A DNA stretch of 64,000 nt, taken from positions 3,510,379-3,574,378 of the forward strand of contig OY730170.1 in the NCBI GenBank assembly GCA_963422465.1. The letters are read 5' to 3'. This document shows, piece after piece, positions 21,068 to 32,535 of the stretch. The position numbers and the translations under genes are program-made. Under the pieces are notes generated by a model. That model was not told where the DNA came from. It saw only the letters and a program-made list of their open reading frames with translations, and ran no database searches. Source of the DNA: Lichina pygmaea (taxonomy: Eukaryota; Ascomycota; Lichinomycetes; Lichinales; Lichinaceae). Each line of letters opens with the position of its first letter. Positions within the stretch are counted from its first letter, which is position 1.

Positions 21068-24000
21068 CTTTGAAGACTCTCAAGGATGAGTACCTCAGGA
21101 GCAACCAACCCCAACTTCCCAGATGGAAAGATTAGCGTCGCCAAGCCAGACCTGTTCTACGGCGAAAGAAACAAGGTTGACGACTGGCTCATGCAACTCC
21201 AAGTCTACTTTCAATTCCAACCAGAGACGAAGCTGCCTAAGGAAAAGTGGCCCCTCTTTGCAACTACTTACATGAGAGGCAATACTTATTGATAGATCAA
21301 GCCCTACGTCAACAAACATCTCTCAGGAAACAGAGACCACAACGGCACGACAGAATGGATGACAAAATGGACGCGATTCAAGGACAAGATCAAAAAGATC
21401 CTTAGACTATCTAACGAAGACAAAGTGGCTATACGAATGATCCAGCACATCAAACAACAACGCTCAGTCGCAGAGTACACCACGCAGTTCAAACAATACT
21501 CAGTACTGACTGACTGGGACAACAACGCCCTGATGGTCATGTACCGACGTGGACTCAAGGAAAACGTGAAGGATGAAATCACCTTCGACAGACAAGTGGT
21601 CGACACACTGGATGAACTCATCGCACAAGCAATCAACATTGATAACAAACTATTCAAGCAAGCGATGGAGAAACACCATGACAGAGGATACAGCCACCCC
21701 GCATGGCATGTGAGCAACCACTACAAGCCACCTAACAAGGCACCGCCACATGACCCATATGGCTATGCACCCATGGAACTAGATGCAGTCTACCACAAGG
21801 GAAGGTTCACGAAGGGAAGGAACAACAAAAAAAGGAAAGTACTGAAGTGCTATACCTGTGGCAAGCTAGGCCACATGGTGAAAGACTGTTGTTCAAAGAA
21901 CAAGGTGTACTGACAGCAACTTAATACACTTGACAGAGACTGGAATGTCATCGAGCCAGAAGACCCACCAGGAGAGGCTTAGCTATCCCTCGAACAATAG
22001 GACAACTACGATCAGACATTGGAAGCAGCCCACCAACTGGCAACATCAGGAGGCAAGGACCTACCAGAACAGACAGGTCAGGACAAGGGACAGGAGCCCT
22101 TAACCACCTCTGATGGGGACCAAGACAAACCCACCTCTATCAAAGAAGAAATACCACAAGGAAGCTATGCTTACAGTATAGACCCACGAAATCTACAGCA
22201 CGGCAAACTACAGTGGAGATTTTGCACAAAGCACTACTGCACCTACCACGAACAACTACGAAGGTACGGAGGACATTCACCCTACCACGCCACCTGCCAC
22301 AAGCATTGGGTCAATTGCGAGAAGGATGTGTGTGAGATCTATCTTTGGGACAAACACCAACACACCGCATTCCCCAGGCACACACATGATTGGCACAAAC
22401 ACCTCATGTTCCTACAGCAAGGCAACAACCACAACTGCTACGTCAACAATTGGCAGTACTGCCTCAAGCCTGGATGTGACAAGCATCAGCAAGACAAATT
22501 CATGAACAGATTCCTCAGAACTGATGGGAATGGCTGGACCTATTGCCCAGTCAGTGGAAAGACACTTCAATCAGGAAAAGACTGAACTCCCTTGTCAAGG
22601 GGTGACATCGGGAGCTCAACAACATGACCCCTAGCAACGCAAAGCACCTGTGATTGCCTGTGTCACTACACGCCAACACACCAGTACGGACATACGCACT
22701 TGTTGACTCTGGAGCCAGCGGAAACTACATCTCGAGACAACTTTATGACACCCTTGGCACCGGAAGGAGACGCAAGCAGCAGCCCTATCAGCTTGTGATA
22801 GCAAATAGACAGACAGAGCTAGTCTGCTATAAGACGCAGCCAATGGAAATAGTTACCAGACACCATGCTGAAAGGATCCACCTTGATATTGTCGAGTTGG
22901 CCACTCAGGATATCTATTTGGGGATACCTTGGCTAAAGAAGTACAACCCAGTTATTAACTGGAGAACAGGAGTACTCATGTTTAGGAACTGCACTAACAA
23001 CACAGCTTGGACCTGTTACCAGCCGCAGAAGGCGTGGACAGATAAGGGAAGGAGTCCTCAGTGGAACCTCACTGACAGAAAGGACAACTCTCAAGAGAAG
23101 AGGTCTGCCTTGACAGGCACACCCCGGAACCAGGTGGCCAAACAGTCAGAGATGAAGAGAGAGGAAGTTGTTAACTCTCTGGAGATCCCTGAAGAGTACT
23201 GACCTGGGTATGATAACTTCTTTCAGGAAGAGATAACAACAGCAGTGTTGCCTAAGCACCAACCTTGGGATCATGAGATCAAGTTGCAACCAGGGACAGA
23301 GCCAGGATTTGGACCAATTTACTAGTTATCAGAGAAAGAGCTCCAAGTACTTCGCGAGTACCTGGAGGAAAACCTGAAAAAGGGTTTCATTCGAGAATCT
23401 CAATCGCCAGCAGGATACCCAATACTATTTGCACCAAAGAAAGACAGAAGTCTTCGACTTTGTGTGGATTACAGAAAACTCAACAACATTACCATCAAGA
23501 ACTGATATCTGTTGCCAAATGCGAACGAATTGTGAGACAGGATCAGCCAAGCTACAATCTTTACCAAGCTGGACTTGAAAGGAGCATACAACCTGATACG
23601 CATGAAAGAAGGAGAAGAATGGAAGACAGCTTTCAGAACCCGATACAGACACTACGAGTATCTGGTTATGCTATTCAGACTCACGAACGCACCAGCAACA
23701 TGTCAAGCATTGATCAACAACGTCATCAGAGCACACCTGGACCAAACAGCTATCGCCTACCTGGACAACATTCTTGTCTACTCGAACACGCAACAGGAAC
23801 ATACCAAACATGTGAAGGATGTTCTACGATGCCTACAAGAGGCAGGGCTTAAGCTCAACCCTAAGAAATACAAGTTCAACAAACCGGAAGTTGAATTCCT
23901 CAGATACATCATAGGGATCGAAGGGATCAAGATTGACTCTGAGAAAATCAAAGTGATTCAGTAATGGCCAACACCGATATCAGTTAAGGAAGTACAAGCC

Positions 24001-26408
24001 TTTCTAGGATTTGCCAACTTCAACTGACAGTTTATTAAGAACTACTCACAGATGGCAACACCACTGACAGAACTCACGAAGAAGGACATGGAGTACTGGT
24101 GGATGGAGAGACAACAAAAAGCATTCCAACAGCTCAAGGACACTTGCACCAAGGAACCAGTTCTCCTCAACTTCAAGACAGGCCAACTGACACAAATCAA
24201 GACAGACGCTTCAGATCAGGCAGTGGGAGCATGTCTATGCCAACAGGCAGACAGCAAGTGGCACCCAGTTGCCTACTACTCACAAAAAATAACACAAGCA
24301 GAACGAAACTATGATATCCACGACAAAGAGCTACTGGCAGTCATCAACGCACTTGAACACTGGAGAGTGTACACGGAAAACAGTTCTGAACTCACTGTTC
24401 TCACAGACCACAAGAATCTGACAACGTTCACGACAACCAAGAAGCTGAACAGACAGCAAGTCAGATGGGCTGAACTCCTAGGGCAACACAAGTTCAAGAT
24501 CTTGTACACCCCGGGACAAGACAACAGGAGAGCAGACGCACTAAGCTGACAAAAAAACTACATGGAAGATGATGAACACTAAGAAACAATCTTACAACAG
24601 GACCAGCAAGGAAACCTGGTGCCTCAACCACAGATCAACAAGCTCACGGCAGAAGACACTGAAGAACTAATAAGGAACTACCACAATAATCCAGCACATA
24701 GTCACCCAGGAATCTACAAGACCACAGACCTTATCCAACAGGCGGGGAACAATGTTATTAACCTCTGACAACATGTCACAAGCTACATCAGCAAGTGTCT
24801 ACTATACCAGAAAAACAAACATGGAAGACATAAGCCATACGGAGAAGAACACCCAAACATGATACTGAGAGGTCTGTGGAAAGACATGTCAATAGACTTC
24901 ATCACAAAGCTACCCAAGTCCAAAGACCCAGTCACAGGAATCACCTATGACTTGATTATGGTGATAGTGGACAGATTCACAAAATATCTAATAGTGGTAC
25001 TATTCAAGGAGACCCACACAGTAGAACAGTTGGGACACCTCTTACTGGACAGACTGGTCAGGGACCACAGAGTTCCAATCATGATCATTACAGACAGAGA
25101 CAAACTCTTCACATCCAACTACTGGAAGACAATCAGTGCAGCCATGGGAACAAAACCCAAAATGTCTACAGCCTATCACTCACAAACTGACAGCCAGACA
25201 GAGCGAGCAAACCAAGTCCTGGGGACTTACTTACAGCATTACATCAACCAGACCCACAGCAATTGGGTACAGTTATTACCGGTGGCACAGCTGGCAATCA
25301 ACCAGCACAGATCAGACTCAACAAAGGAATCACTATTTTTTGCCAATTTTAGACAACATGCGAACATCAGGATGCCAAGCAGAGCTTCACCAAACGCGGA
25401 GAAAGTACTCCAACATGATAAGCTCCTACGACAAACACACACGATAATGAGACACTACCTTCAAGAGACCTCAGAAAGAATGCAACGTCAAATAGACAAG
25501 AAATCAAAAATGGCACCTCAGCTAAAGAAGAGGGATAAAGTCTACCTCCTCACAAGAAATTGGAAAACAAAGAAACTAAAGACAAAGAAACTTGACAACA
25601 TCAAGGTCAGACTATTTTCAGTCGAAGAAAAAACAGGACCAGTCAACATCAAGATACGACTACCAAGGGATGCCAGAGTCTATCCAAACTTTCATATATC
25701 AATGATTGAACTAGCCGACCAGAGCACACCCTTGCAGGAAACATTCTATTATCAACCTGAAGAAGAACAAGAGTTTGAAGTTGAACAGATCCTAGCTAGG
25801 AAAGGTCAGCAATACCTTGTCAAGTGGAAAGGATACCCAGACTTGGAAAATACCTGGGAACCACTCAAGAACCTCGTGAACTGCCAGCTTCTTCTGTGAC
25901 AGTTTTGGCAGGAGCAGGACTGAACAGCTCGGCCTGCAGAAGGGACACATCAATGACTGATCAAGTCAAATCCTCGCCATCCGACTCTATCTCTTTCACC
26001 AAGCACTGAAGCTTCTGCCTCGCACAGACCTCGGCACCCTCCAACACCTTTCGCTTCCAAGACAGACAAGCCTGCACTGTGGCAAGTTGTTCAAAGAGTG
26101 TGTCACGTGTTGCCTCATCAGCAGCCACATCCTCACAAAGGTTGTCCCGGGACATGTTCAGAGATTCCCAGGACACAGAGACACAAGACCTTCCGCGCCA
26201 AGTGCACGCAGCACATTTCAACTTATCGTCTTCTCCCGACATCTGGAAGCACGGACGACCACAGAGAACACAAAAGTCGCAGGGTGTACGCAAAACAAAA
26301 CCCTGATTGCGGATTTGAGCAGCAAGCTGAGTTCGGCTAACAGTCGCACATGACTTTGGAGGCATGACCAGATTTCATCAGGATGATGAAAGATGGAGAG
26401 GAGGATAG

Positions 26409-27089
26409 TGTTACAACCCAGGAGGAACACAGTCTTTATATACTCACAGAAAGCAGCAGACAGGATACTGGACAGAAGTACCAGGCAGTGTGACACAGGA
26501 ACCAGTCACGTGACCAGCAAGACAAACCAGGGGGTGCTCGCCGCAGTATGCATATGCACAAACAAGTGAGCAAAGTGAGCAGAGCTCACCCAGCTCGCCG
26601 CAGCGTGCATGAAAAGTGAGCAAAGTGAGCAGAGCTCACCCAGCTCACTGCAGTGTGCATGAACAAGTGAGCAAAGTGAGCAGAGCTCACCCAGCTCACC
26701 GCAGCGTGCATGAACAAGTGAGTAAAGTGAGCAGAGCTCACCCAGCTCGCCGCAGCGTGCATGAACCGTGAGCAAAGTGAGCAGAGCTCACCGATCTCAC
26801 CGAGTGAGCAAAGTGAGCAGAGCTCACTGTGCTCACGAACTGGGCACTATATAGTCCGGTGATAGTTCCCTTATGGAATGATCATCTTCAACTTATGTTG
26901 TGATCCAGACAACTAGATCTACTTCAATACAATCCTTTGTACGAAGCTATTGATCAGGTGTCACCACCACCACGTTCCACCAAACCCCTTCGCGCTCCTT
27001 GACACTCCTCTCCTGCGAGAACCAACCCGCCTTCCACCTCTCACCCTAATCCTATACTCGGATAGGACAGTACGGTACAGACCGCAACA
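26409..27089 (+). repeat. 3' LTR of the Gypsy element
   Basis: 681 bases, colinear with the 5' LTR and about 97-98% identical by eye. Almost all differences are G/C in the 5' copy and A/T here, often at CpG. Confidence 0.93.
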
Positions 27090-28359
27090 GATTGCAGTTT
27101 GTGATGGAACACAAAGATAAGACTCTAGAAGACTGGAAGAATGTGATATGGACAGATGAGACAGGAGTTGTTCTAGGTTATTGACAGGGTGGGACTCAAC
27201 TCTGGCAGACACCAGAAGAACACTACAACAAGACAGTTATTCAGTGGCGCTGGAAAGAGGTTACAGAGTTCATGTTCTGGGGATCTTTCTTGTACGACAA
27301 GAAAGGACTATGCTATATCTGGAGACCAGAGACTGCACAAGAGAAGAAGACTGCAGAGAAAAAGCTAGCTGAGATGAACACTACTTGAGAATCTGAGTGT
27401 CGAGCATGGTGGGAGATTGTGACTGGGGTCCAACGTCTAGGTCTACGCAACAAGCCAGGCAAAGCACCAGTCTGGAAGTTCACAAAGTAGACTGGCAAGT
27501 TTGTACAACAAGCTAAAGCAGGAGGAATTGACTGGTATTGATATGGGCAAGTTATTCTGATGGGAAAGCTTCTTCCTTTTGCTCAGAAGTGCAAGCAATC
27601 TTGTCCTAACACAATTGTCCAAGAAGACAAGGCCCCCCCACACGCACACCATTCTCAGAAGGCAATCTATTCCAGCTACAGTGTTCAGCAATTGCTATGG
27701 CCAGGCAACTCCCCTGATCTTAATGCCATCAAGCCATGCTGGCCTTTTCTGAAGTGTACAACAACAAAGTTCTGTGCACCAAGGACAAGAGATGAGATGA
27801 CAAAGGCATGGCTGAAGGCTTGGAGGGAGCTGGATCAGTCTTGGATTCAGCAGTGGATTAAGCAGATTCCTCACCACATTCAGCAGATTATCACGCTGGA
27901 AGGTGGTAACAAGTATTGTGAGACTCGAGGACCTGAGGATGTACTGGTGCCAGAAGAAGAAGAAGAGGAGGAGGAGGAGCAGCAGAGTGACAAGAGCTCA
28001 GATTAGGAAGACGACTAGTCGCAAGACTCAAGACTCGAAGATTCTGGTGGTAGAGAAGGGGAACAGCAACAATAGCGACGGGGACTCAGATTGGGAGAAA
28101 TGCGGGGTGTCTCGCGACTTTTGTTGCCCCCATACAAATCATTGCGAATACTTTTGTCGCCGGCTTCCGTACAGGTACGATAATTACCCTACGCGCCGGT
28201 GCTGTCGAGGGCTAGCGTCGAAGCTAGAGTGAATCACATGATTCAGCCCTAGGGTATCGCTAATTACCGTACAGTACGTATGTACGGTGTGCAACGCGCA
28301 ACATTACAGCGCCACCGAGTCCAAACAATGACGTACGAGAGTACTCCGTACATACGAAT

Positions 28360-30360
28360 ATGGCCATGACACTCAAAGTCTTGGACGTGTCGCAGTCTCT
28401 CAGATTCCAAAAACCGAGCAAAAAGATCAATGATATTCCAGATGTCGCTCGATTTCACTGTTCGGAGGCCTATGCTGATATAGTGACGTTCCTCTTTCAG
28501 CTCAATGTCAGCGTCTTCCCAAGGCAGATATCCCCTGGCGAGGGATCCCCACCGAAGGTGCGAAGGTGGGAAAGCGGGTCGACCGAGGAGGAGCTGCCAA
28601 AGACAGTCAAGCGCCTACGCGAGCTCATCGGCAAGCTCGAGAGCATTATCGACGACGTGCCTCCAGATCGCGGGCCGCGGCGTTTTGGCAACGTCAGTTT
28701 TAGAAGATGGTATGGCATTGTCGAGGAGCGCATGAAGACGCTTTTGGAGGAGCATCTGCCAGAATCAGTTCTGTCTTTCGGGGCCGGGTCCAGACAAGAA
28801 CATGACGGTGAAAGTACGGGCGATCATCTCGGTCCGCTAGATGAGATCTCGGGGTATTTCGTCGGCAGCTTCGGTAGCGCCCAGCGACTGGACTACGGCA
28901 CGGGTCACGAACTGAGCTTTCTTGCCTTCCTGGCCGTCATCTGGAGACTAGGAGGCTTTCATGGGGGCAGTCTCCCTGGCGCGCATGATTCTACAGCCCA
29001 GGAGGCGGGAGTACAAGAACGCCGTATTGTTCTCGGTGTTGTGGATCCCTATTTCCAGCTCATCCGCCGCCTGATCAGAACTTACACCCTCGAACCAGCA
29101 GGATCTCACGGAGTATGGGGCTTGGACGATCACTTCTTCCTCCCTTACATCTTTGGGTCGGCGCAATACTGTCCGGCGATCACGTCGGTGACGGAGTGTC
29201 TGCCGGTGGAAGGCTCCATCGAGGGGGCGCCCGAGGCGTCGGACATCACGAAGCTACTTGTGGTCGAGAGGGAGCGGAGGACAAACATGTATTTTGCCGC
29301 CGTCGGCTTCATCAACGATGTCAAGAAGGGCCCGTTCTGGGAGCATTCGCGGGTGCTCTTTGACATCTCGGGCGTCAGCGCCGGCTGGGCCAAAATTAAC
29401 AAGGGCATGCTCAAGATGTACAACGCGGAGGTGCTCTCCAAGTTCCCAGTCGTGCAGCACTTCCCTTTCGGCGGTGTGCTCTCTTGGGACGCTCTCGAAC
29501 CAGGCCAGAGCCATCTGACGACCACGGATGGGATCGATGGGAACGCGGCTGGGGGGCACAGTGGAGGCACTTCTTCAGACATCCACTCCGTCATCCAACA
29601 GAGAGATCAAAGCGACTCGTCTCTACCGTCGTTAAATCTGGCATCGTCTTTGAAGCAGGACGTCACTACCGCTGCTCCATCTTCGAGGATAGCACTAGCA
29701 GCGACTTCATCTATTCCGGGGAGTATAGCAACCGCTAGGATGCCAGCAGCATCCACGGGTGCGGCAGCCGTTAATGCGTTCGCCCGAGGTACTGCAGCCG
29801 CCGGTACCACTTTTCATGGTGGAACCACAATACCCGGTGCTACAAGCAGGATGCCAGGCTCTACTACTTCTCCTCGCGCACAGACAGGATACGGGATACC
29901 GGGAGCAACACCCGGGCGTGCTCCCGCCCCCGGCTCGACCGTCACAGAAACGAGCATGCCCACCATCATCAAACCCCGCGGGGCAGCATCTGGCACGGCG
30001 TTGTCAGGGACCGATCCTGCAGCAGCACTTCCACGGGCTCCGATCTCGTCCCACAGTCTGACAGGCAATTCTGCTACAACCTCTCAGCATTCTGCCAAGA
30101 ACAATTCTACATCCGGGACCTCTTCATACACCGTGACGACCCAAGGAATCGTCGGTATCACCCATCCTGCAGTCCCCGGAACAATGACAGGATCAAGGCA
30201 GTCTTCAGGAACGGCAGCCACCGCTGCAGAAGCGACACACCTCGATTCTGCTAGCGCCGATGCTAACACTAACGCCAATGACAATGACTCTAGCCACGAG
30301 GACATGCGGAAGAAGCGGACAATGGCCCCTCCACCTCTACCACCTGCTCAACCGCGTTGA
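28360..30360 (+). CDS. PTPA/RRD-type PP2A activator with long disordered tail
   Basis: Phosphotyrosyl phosphatase activator, a peptidyl-prolyl isomerase-like factor that activates PP2A-class phosphatases (yeast Rrd1/Rrd2). Single exon, 666 residues from ATG 28360; a second ATG at 28366 is also possible. The PTPA domain spans about 20-385: RFGNVSFRRWY, GYFVGSFGSAQRLDYGTGHE, then LSFLAFL, PAGSHGVWGLDDHFFLPYIF, KKGPFWEHS, then INKGMLKMYNAEVLSKFPVV, QHFPFG. The remaining roughly 280 residues are Ser/Thr/Gly/Ala/Pro-rich, with an acidic end and a final PPPLPP. Yeast Rrd1 is about 390 residues, so the tail is an extension. It was probably divergent from the Myb-like gene before the transposon arrived. 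Confidence 0.93.
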   Translation: MAMTLKVLDVSQSLRFQKPSKKINDIPDVARFHCSEAYADIVTFLFQLNVSVFPRQISPGEGSPPKVRRWESGSTEEELPKTVKRLRELIGKLESIIDDVPPDRGPRRFGNVSFRRWYGIVEERMKTLLEEHLPESVLSFGAGSRQEHDGESTGDHLGPLDEISGYFVGSFGSAQRLDYGTGHELSFLAFLAVIWRLGGFHGGSLPGAHDSTAQEAGVQERRIVLGVVDPYFQLIRRLIRTYTLEPAGSHGVWGLDDHFFLPYIFGSAQYCPAITSVTECLPVEGSIEGAPEASDITKLLVVERERRTNMYFAAVGFINDVKKGPFWEHSRVLFDISGVSAGWAKINKGMLKMYNAEVLSKFPVVQHFPFGGVLSWDALEPGQSHLTTTDGIDGNAAGGHSGGTSSDIHSVIQQRDQSDSSLPSLNLASSLKQDVTTAAPSSRIALAATSSIPGSIATARMPAASTGAAAVNAFARGTAAAGTTFHGGTTIPGATSRMPGSTTSPRAQTGYGIPGATPGRAPAPGSTVTETSMPTIIKPRGAASGTALSGTDPAAALPRAPISSHSLTGNSATTSQHSAKNNSTSGTSSYTVTTQGIVGITHPAVPGTMTGSRQSSGTAATAAEATHLDSASADANTNANDNDSSHEDMRKKRTMAPPPLPPAQPR

Positions 30361-31101
30361 TAGATAGCACTTCCTCCTCTGGGTGCATCGACGATGCCTA
30401 CACGGTCCAGGTCCAGCGCCACACGTCCAGCTCCACACCCTACCCAAACCGCCCCCGGTCTCGCAAGGTTGAAGTATTTCCGCGTTGTCATCCGTCCAAG
30501 CTACTAATCAGCTGAGACGACGCGGAGTCGTGCAGGTACCGACAGATTGTACTGTCATGTAACCTTTTCTTGTCCGTTCTATGTTGGCGCTGCTGTTACG
30601 CTTTTTAGGTACCACTGCTCGATTGAGGCATTGACCGAGAAAGCATAGTCGCCACTCTTGTCGCTTGCCCCTTGATCTTTTGTTGCTTATGTCGTCTACG
30701 TCGATCATGCCCGTGATGCCCGTGATGTCCTCTATGTCTACTGCGTATTCTCCATGACCGCGAGACGTACTTCACCTTCTACTTCGGTTTCGTGTTCGGT
30801 GTGCTGCATAGCCATCAAGTCGTCGGTGTCCTCCCATTCCTCTGCCTTTCCATTTCTGCTGTCGGCACTGTCCTAAAATTGCCGCACCTCCCTTCGCTGC
30901 GCTCTTCCCCGTAGTATCTACTTTAATGATACCCGTCCCCACTACCCTCCATCAATCGTGTCTAAGCCCGCCTTTTGGGAAGGAGGGACCGGGGAAGTGG
31001 GGGGGGGGGGGGGGGGGGGACGACTCCTTCTCTTCAGCATCTTTCGCACCCCTCCAAATCAAACATATATCGCTCAAACTTCCACACCCCTCGTACTCTC
31101 C
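30361..31101. other. Intergenic region between PTPA gene and viral-like block
   Basis: No gene seen. Contains a G21 homopolymer at 30999-31019. Sequence immediately left of 31102 reads CTCGTACTCT and looks like host flank of the block. Confidence 0.5.
30999..31019. repeat. G21 homopolymer
   Basis: Uninterrupted G run just left of the viral-like block. Confidence 0.9.
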
Positions 31102-31600
31102 CGGTTGCGTGCATCCCCGGGTGCGTGATCAACTGCATCCAGGTGTCCGTGAACTTGTCCGCGATCTCATGCGAGGAGGCGTAGTGGTTCGCCTGGACGT
31201 GCGTCGTCACCTTCCTGTTCGCGCCCGCGACCACGGACGCATCCGCGCAGCCGTCGCAGAAGCCGTGCACCATCCCGTCCTCGTTCGCGTGCACGAGCAG
31301 ATTCGTGGTCGGGTGCAGCCTCCCGAACACGTACCTGTACCCACACGTGCAGCACCTCCAGTCCATGGACGAGGCCTGACAAGAACACGTGCAGTACACG
31401 TCTCCCATCATGATCACAGCCGTGAACGCGTTCCCCTTCTTGTTGTTCTTCTTGTAGCACTTCTTGTTGTCCTTCGCGTTGTCGTGGTGCTTCCCGCCGC
31501 AGAACACAAACTCGGTCGTGCCCGCGTGCCCGCAGGCGCTCGCACGCGTGTACTTGTTGCAGGACACCTTTATGTTCTTGTCGACCTCGAGGTCGCCACG
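31102..31600 (-). pseudogene. Family X, copy 1 (Cys/His-rich unknown protein)
   Basis: Unknown protein of the viral-like block, cut by the left edge of the block. Cys/His groups: ASACGHAGTTEFVFCGGKHH, then CTCSCQASSMDWRCCTCGYR, then HGFCDGC. A Lys/Asn-rich linker separates the first two. Zinc binding is likely, function unknown. Copies 2 and 3 are at 32536-33003 and 35814-36320. Confidence 0.5.
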
Positions 31601-31719
31601 TGTCCTGTGCTAGTTCTCCAACATGTTCTTGCTCGAACCCCGAGCGTATGCGCGACTGAGGTCGTTTTGAGGGTTGTGGTCACGTCCTCGTTCGCACACG
31701 TGACCAAGCACAGGCACAC

Positions 31720-32067
31720 CTACACCTCCATCTTGACGTAGCTCCTCCCGGTCATGAACCTGTCCTTGTCCTCACTCAAGAAGACGTCCTCGGACTTCTT
31801 CAGCTGCCTGGCGTTGAGCGCGTCCATCAACTTGCGGCAGGAGCAGAGCGGGTTCCTGTTCCTGATGATGACCACCTCCATGATCTCAGTCAGGTCCAGG
31901 TACGTCCTCCCGTCCCCGCCCACGTTGACCTGCGCGTTCACCTGCCTGTTGGGGTCTGTCCTCAGGCACACGCGCCCGTTCGCACCCCTCTTGCACAACT
32001 TCAACTTGGTCGAGAACAGCTTCTCGCACACAAGGCAGACACTCTTCAGGATGTGGCATGCGCTCAT
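31720..32067 (-). CDS. Family Y, copy 1 (Cys-pair unknown protein)
   Basis: 115-residue frame from ATG 32067: MSACHILKSVCLVCEKLF, then TDPNRQVNAQVNVGGDGRTY, then NPLCSCRKLMDAL. Two CxxC/CxC pairs suggest zinc binding. A faint likeness to the N-terminal zinc region of RNA polymerase largest subunits (VCxxCxKL) is noted but not trusted. It is followed on the same strand by family X, as in the right-hand copy (35320-35667). Confidence 0.45.
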   Translation of the reverse strand: MSACHILKSVCLVCEKLFSTKLKLCKRGANGRVCLRTDPNRQVNAQVNVGGDGRTYLDLTEIMEVVIIRNRNPLCSCRKLMDALNARQLKKSEDVFLSEDKDRFMTGRSYVKMEV

Positions 32068-32132
32068 GTTCGTGTAGTTCTCCGCGTTGACATTCTGTGC
32101 TCCTTCAAGCTGGCCTGATCACGACCTTGACG

Positions 32133-32531
32133 ATGAAGGTCCCAGTCACGAAGACGACTGCGAGCAAGGTTCTGTCGATCATCATGAGCAACAACACGTA
32201 CGAGGAGAAGAAGCTGAACTTGATCATGTACCTGGGCGGCCTCGCGGTCGCGCTCGAGAGGAACCTCGTGCCTGTCGAGATGCAGGTGGCTGAGAAGAGG
32301 ATCAACTGCCAGCCTCACTACGCGTACACAAAGACGAACGGGGAGAAGGACACGGCCTTGGTCAACATGGGGCTCAGGGCCAGCGACGTGAGCAAGAAGT
32401 GGATCATGGAGAGGATCACAGGCTTGATCAAGACCATCCTCGAGGCCTCGGGCATGCCCAGTGTCCCAGCCCTGATCTTCTCCTACAACATGATCATGAG
32501 GACAAGGAGGGACGCGCGCAGGCACGTGTAG
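32133..32531 (+). CDS. Family Z, full copy (unknown helical protein)
   Basis: 132 codons from ATG 32133 (MKVPVTKTTASKVLSIIMSN) to TAG 32529-32531. Mostly predicted helix (LNLIMYLGGLAVALERN; WIMERITGLIKTIL) and a basic end (MRTRRDARRHV). No family recognised. Arginine codons are nearly all AGG. It converges on family X copy 2, the two stop codons being 4 bases apart. A partial inverted copy lies at 39937-40101. Confidence 0.5.
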   Translation: MKVPVTKTTASKVLSIIMSNNTYEEKKLNLIMYLGGLAVALERNLVPVEMQVAEKRINCQPHYAYTKTNGEKDTALVNMGLRASDVSKKWIMERITGLIKTILEASGMPSVPALIFSYNMIMRTRRDARRHV

Positions 32532-32535
32532 GTTT

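Larger units (their letters stand above)
20387..27089 (+). mobile_element. Ty3/Gypsy chromovirus (LTR retrotransposon), fossil
   Basis: LTR element of 6703 bases with 681-base LTRs (TG...CA) and a GATTG target duplication at 20382-20386 and 27090-27094. Parts in order: Gag with a CCHC knuckle (CYTCGKLGHMVKDC) near 21.85 kb, aspartic protease (VDSGASGNYIS) near 22.7 kb, reverse transcriptase about 23.3-24.0 kb, RNase H about 24.1-24.55 kb, integrase about 24.86-25.6 kb, and a C-terminal chromodomain (YLVKWKGYPDLENTW) near 25.8 kb. It is broken in several places. By hand the two LTRs differ at about 16 of 681 positions, all transitions, so the insertion is moderately young. It sits inside the Tc1/mariner transposase. 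Confidence 0.95.
19964..28006 (+). pseudogene. Tc1/mariner transposase, broken and split
   Basis: DDE transposase of the element at 19863-28169. The N-terminal helix-turn-helix begins at ATG 19964 (ILQKARVFALLEEGVPVNHI, then GLSFSTIYRIRRL). The catalytic part lies after the LTR insertion, from 27090: WTDET with the first Asp, EDKAPPHAHH with the second Asp, then NSPDLNAIKPCW, where the expected third acidic residue is Lys (AAG 27731-27733). The tail ends in a Glu run. Several in-frame stops (for example TGA 20174-20176) are what CGA-to-TGA or CAG-to-TAG changes would give. It cannot encode an active enzyme. Interruption: 20387-27089 plus a 5-base duplication. Confidence 0.9.
19863..28169 (+). 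mobile_element. Tc1/mariner-type DNA transposon, split by an LTR element
   Basis: Terminal inverted repeats of at least 29 identical bases lie at 19863-19891 and 28141-28169 (outer end CGGAAGCCGGCGACAAAAG), flanked by TA at 19861-19862 and 28170-28171, the Tc1/mariner target duplication. Without the 6.7-kb insert the element is about 1.6 kb, normal for fungal Tc1-like elements. It inserted between two divergent host genes, 82 bases from the start codon of the Myb-like gene and 190 bases from that of the PTPA gene. An internally deleted relative lies at 4113-4616. Confidence 0.93.

Noticed and set aside
31720-32067. Family Y as an RNA polymerase largest-subunit (RPB1) N-terminus
   Set aside because: Only a VCxxCxKL-type resemblance; too weak to call.
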